The notes under the pieces were generated by a model, which did not search any database, was not told the origin of the DNA, and was given only the letters and a program-made list of their open reading frames with translations. Position numbers and translations under genes: made by a program. A stretch of DNA of 7,011 bases from Sutterella parvirubra YIT 11816 (GTDB lineage: Bacteria; Pseudomonadota; Gammaproteobacteria; Burkholderiales; Burkholderiaceae_F), in assembly GCF_000250875.1 (NCBI RefSeq), contig NZ_JH604935.1, positions 1-7,011 on the forward strand, written 5' to 3'. Shown here piece by piece: positions 5,592 through 7,011 of the stretch (the stretch's first letter is position 1; every line of letters begins with the position of its first letter).

Positions 5592-7011
5592 TCAGTAATG
5601 CCAGACCGCCTGGGTCATCGCGTTCACACCGTTCTTCAACCCGCGTAGCCGTTGACGCCGAGTCCGAACTCGAACGACTGGTCCGGCGCCCGGTACTGCC
5701 ACCCAGCCGAGATCACCCCGGTCGTGCCGTCGAGGTCCGACGACCGCAGAACGAGTTTCCCGTACTCGTCCTTCAACGAACCCTGGGCTTTTGCGCCAAA
5801 CGTCTGCTCGACGGAGATGCCGAAATAGGGTTTCAAATTTGGCGAATAGTCATAGGTGAACAAATTCCCGACCTCAACGCGGTGAGCGGAGAGAGCGTCG
5901 TATGAGAAAGTCGTTCCCTTCATGCCGTCCGTGCCGGCGACGAAGTGGTCCTCACCCTCACGGCCGTCCCAGAAGTAGGAGACGTAGGCGCGGCCAGTGA
6001 GTTTCGCCGTCGCCCGCCAGTCGTAGTTGACGCCGAGGTGCGCGCCCCAATAGACCGCCGACTTTTCGAAGTCGTGGGTCTTCCCGGCCAACGCCGTCTC
6101 GAACTTGTTCTCCAACTGCCCGGTCTTCACGTACCCGGTCAGCTTCAACCCCTCGACCGGCAGCTGATGCACCGCGAAGAGACCGACCCCGGCAGTTGTG
6201 TTTGCCGGACCCGTTCGCATCCGCCGACTTGGTCCGATAGTTGGTCCGGCCTATTTCGATGAAACCACCGAGATCCGTCTCGCCCATAGTTCCGCCGATC
6301 CCGACCAACCCGGCGTAGACGTCGGCCGAGAGTCGCGGCTTCGCGTCGAACCCGTAGGTGCCTGCGCGCGCCGCGGCGAAGATCCCGTTGCGCCGCGCGT
6401 CGTCGCTTCGCAAAACCGTGTCCACGAAGAGGTCACTTGTTACGGCCACCGTCGCGAAGGACGCAGCGGACGAGCGCATCAGGGCGTCGGTGTCGGCCGC
6501 GGCGCCCGAACGGACCGGTTTCACCGGGGTCCAGTCGATGGGCTTCGGCTTCGCAGGCTGCGGATCGGGCTCGACCGGCGGCTGGACCGGATCCGGGTCG
6601 GGGCGTTCACGGGCGGGTTCGGCCTTCGGGAAGGCGGCGACCAGATCGAGGGCGTATTCGCCCTCGGCCGAACTCTTCTCGAACTTCAGCTTGTAGTCTT
6701 CGGCTTTGATGGACGATGTGTCTTCGCATCCGACCGAGCGGAGGGACCGCACGACGAGGTCCTTCTTGTGGGCGTCAAGATCATCGCCCGCATTCCAATA
6801 TTGATCCTTTTCATTCTGGAACCCGGCCTTCGACTCGATCAGGACGAGGTTCGTGCCTTCCTCGACGGTGGCGTCGGCACCGGTCAAAGTGACCGTCGAC
6901 TTGAAGTCGCCGTCGCGGCCGAAGCGGACCGGCACCTTTCCGGTGACCTTGAGGACCGGCTGACCCGACTCAACCATCTTTCCTGAACTTCCCGGCGTTC
7001 CATCCACTCAA
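5592..7011 (-). pseudogene. Frameshifted autotransporter, C-terminal part (passenger end, Pro-rich linker, beta-barrel); 5' partial
   Basis: Second outer-membrane autotransporter, of a different barrel type from the left one. The longest intact phase runs from 7007 to about 6204. It contains a beta-rich passenger end (VLKVTGKVPVRFG, ADATVEEGTNLVLIESKAGF), a Pro-rich linker at about 6629-6513, and the start of the barrel (VYAGLVGIGG to FIEIGRTNYRTK). The barrel then continues in another phase (NTTAGVGLFAVHQLPV to FEFGLGVNGYAG, stop at 5636-5638). Its last strand lies in a third (LKNGVNAMTQAVWHY, TGA at 5592-5594), ending in the required aromatic residue. Joining these needs removal of one base in AAA (forward TTT 6201-6203) and addition of one near 5638-5642. 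At the right edge, LSGWNAGKFRKDG in yet another phase suggests a third shift at 6972-6973. As written, the product lacks a complete barrel and should be non-functional, unless these are sequencing errors. A good terminator follows. Confidence 0.85.

Noticed and set aside
6198..6986. 262-codon plus-strand ORF opposite the right autotransporter
   Set aside because: The linker and barrel pattern on the minus strand is clear. This frame is its Arg/Gly-rich mirror.
1..7011. CRISPR array, tRNA, rRNA or insertion-sequence ends
   Set aside because: No regularly spaced direct repeats, cloverleaf-like segments, rRNA motifs or transposase with terminal inverted repeats were seen on either strand.

Overview
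The window is a GC-rich bacterial segment of the kind found in Sutterella-like Burkholderiales. That assignment is inferred from the strong G/C bias at third codon positions, the autotransporter (type Va secretion) repertoire and an ESPR-like signal start. No taxonomic marker gene is present. Only one gene is both complete and intact, a tyrosine recombinase. It lies between two autotransporter genes of different sequence type.

Left part (3-2894, + strand): the 3' portion of a large autotransporter. It comprises about 665 residues of beta-helical passenger followed by an intact beta-barrel of about 250 residues ending in YRF. Its 5' end lies outside the window. It is followed by a 10-bp inverted repeat and a good Rho-independent terminator.

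Middle left (2895-3848): about 950 bases without a convincing intact gene. It holds what look like gene remains: a minus-strand reading frame interrupted by a stop (2908-3282) and a plus-strand ESPR-type signal-peptide start with no passenger behind it (3324-3536). There is also a doubtful 53-codon ORF and two short inverted repeats just downstream of the recombinase.

Centre (3849-4868, - strand): a 339-residue tyrosine site-specific recombinase with all six catalytic residues in XerD-like spacing. It stands alone, with no excisionase, relaxase, replication protein or cargo gene visible. The 723 bases upstream (4869-5591) are non-coding but structured. They contain an A8 run, a 14-bp inverted repeat, an AT-rich block with a 9-bp tandem repeat and a TATAAT hexamer, two 10-bp palindromes, two DnaA-box-like sequences 21 bp apart, and the terminator of the next gene.

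Right part (5592-7011, - strand): the 3' portion of a second autotransporter with end of passenger, Pro-rich linker and beta-barrel. As written it cannot make a complete barrel, because the coding signal changes frame about three times. Each change is explained by a one-base indel in a run of two or three identical bases. Whether these are real mutations or sequencing errors cannot be decided here.

Functionally, the window is a surface-protein locus with decay and recombination signatures. The most interesting possibility, which is inference, is that the lone recombinase with its structured flanks acts on or brought in autotransporter pieces, leaving the orphan signal start and the broken copy.
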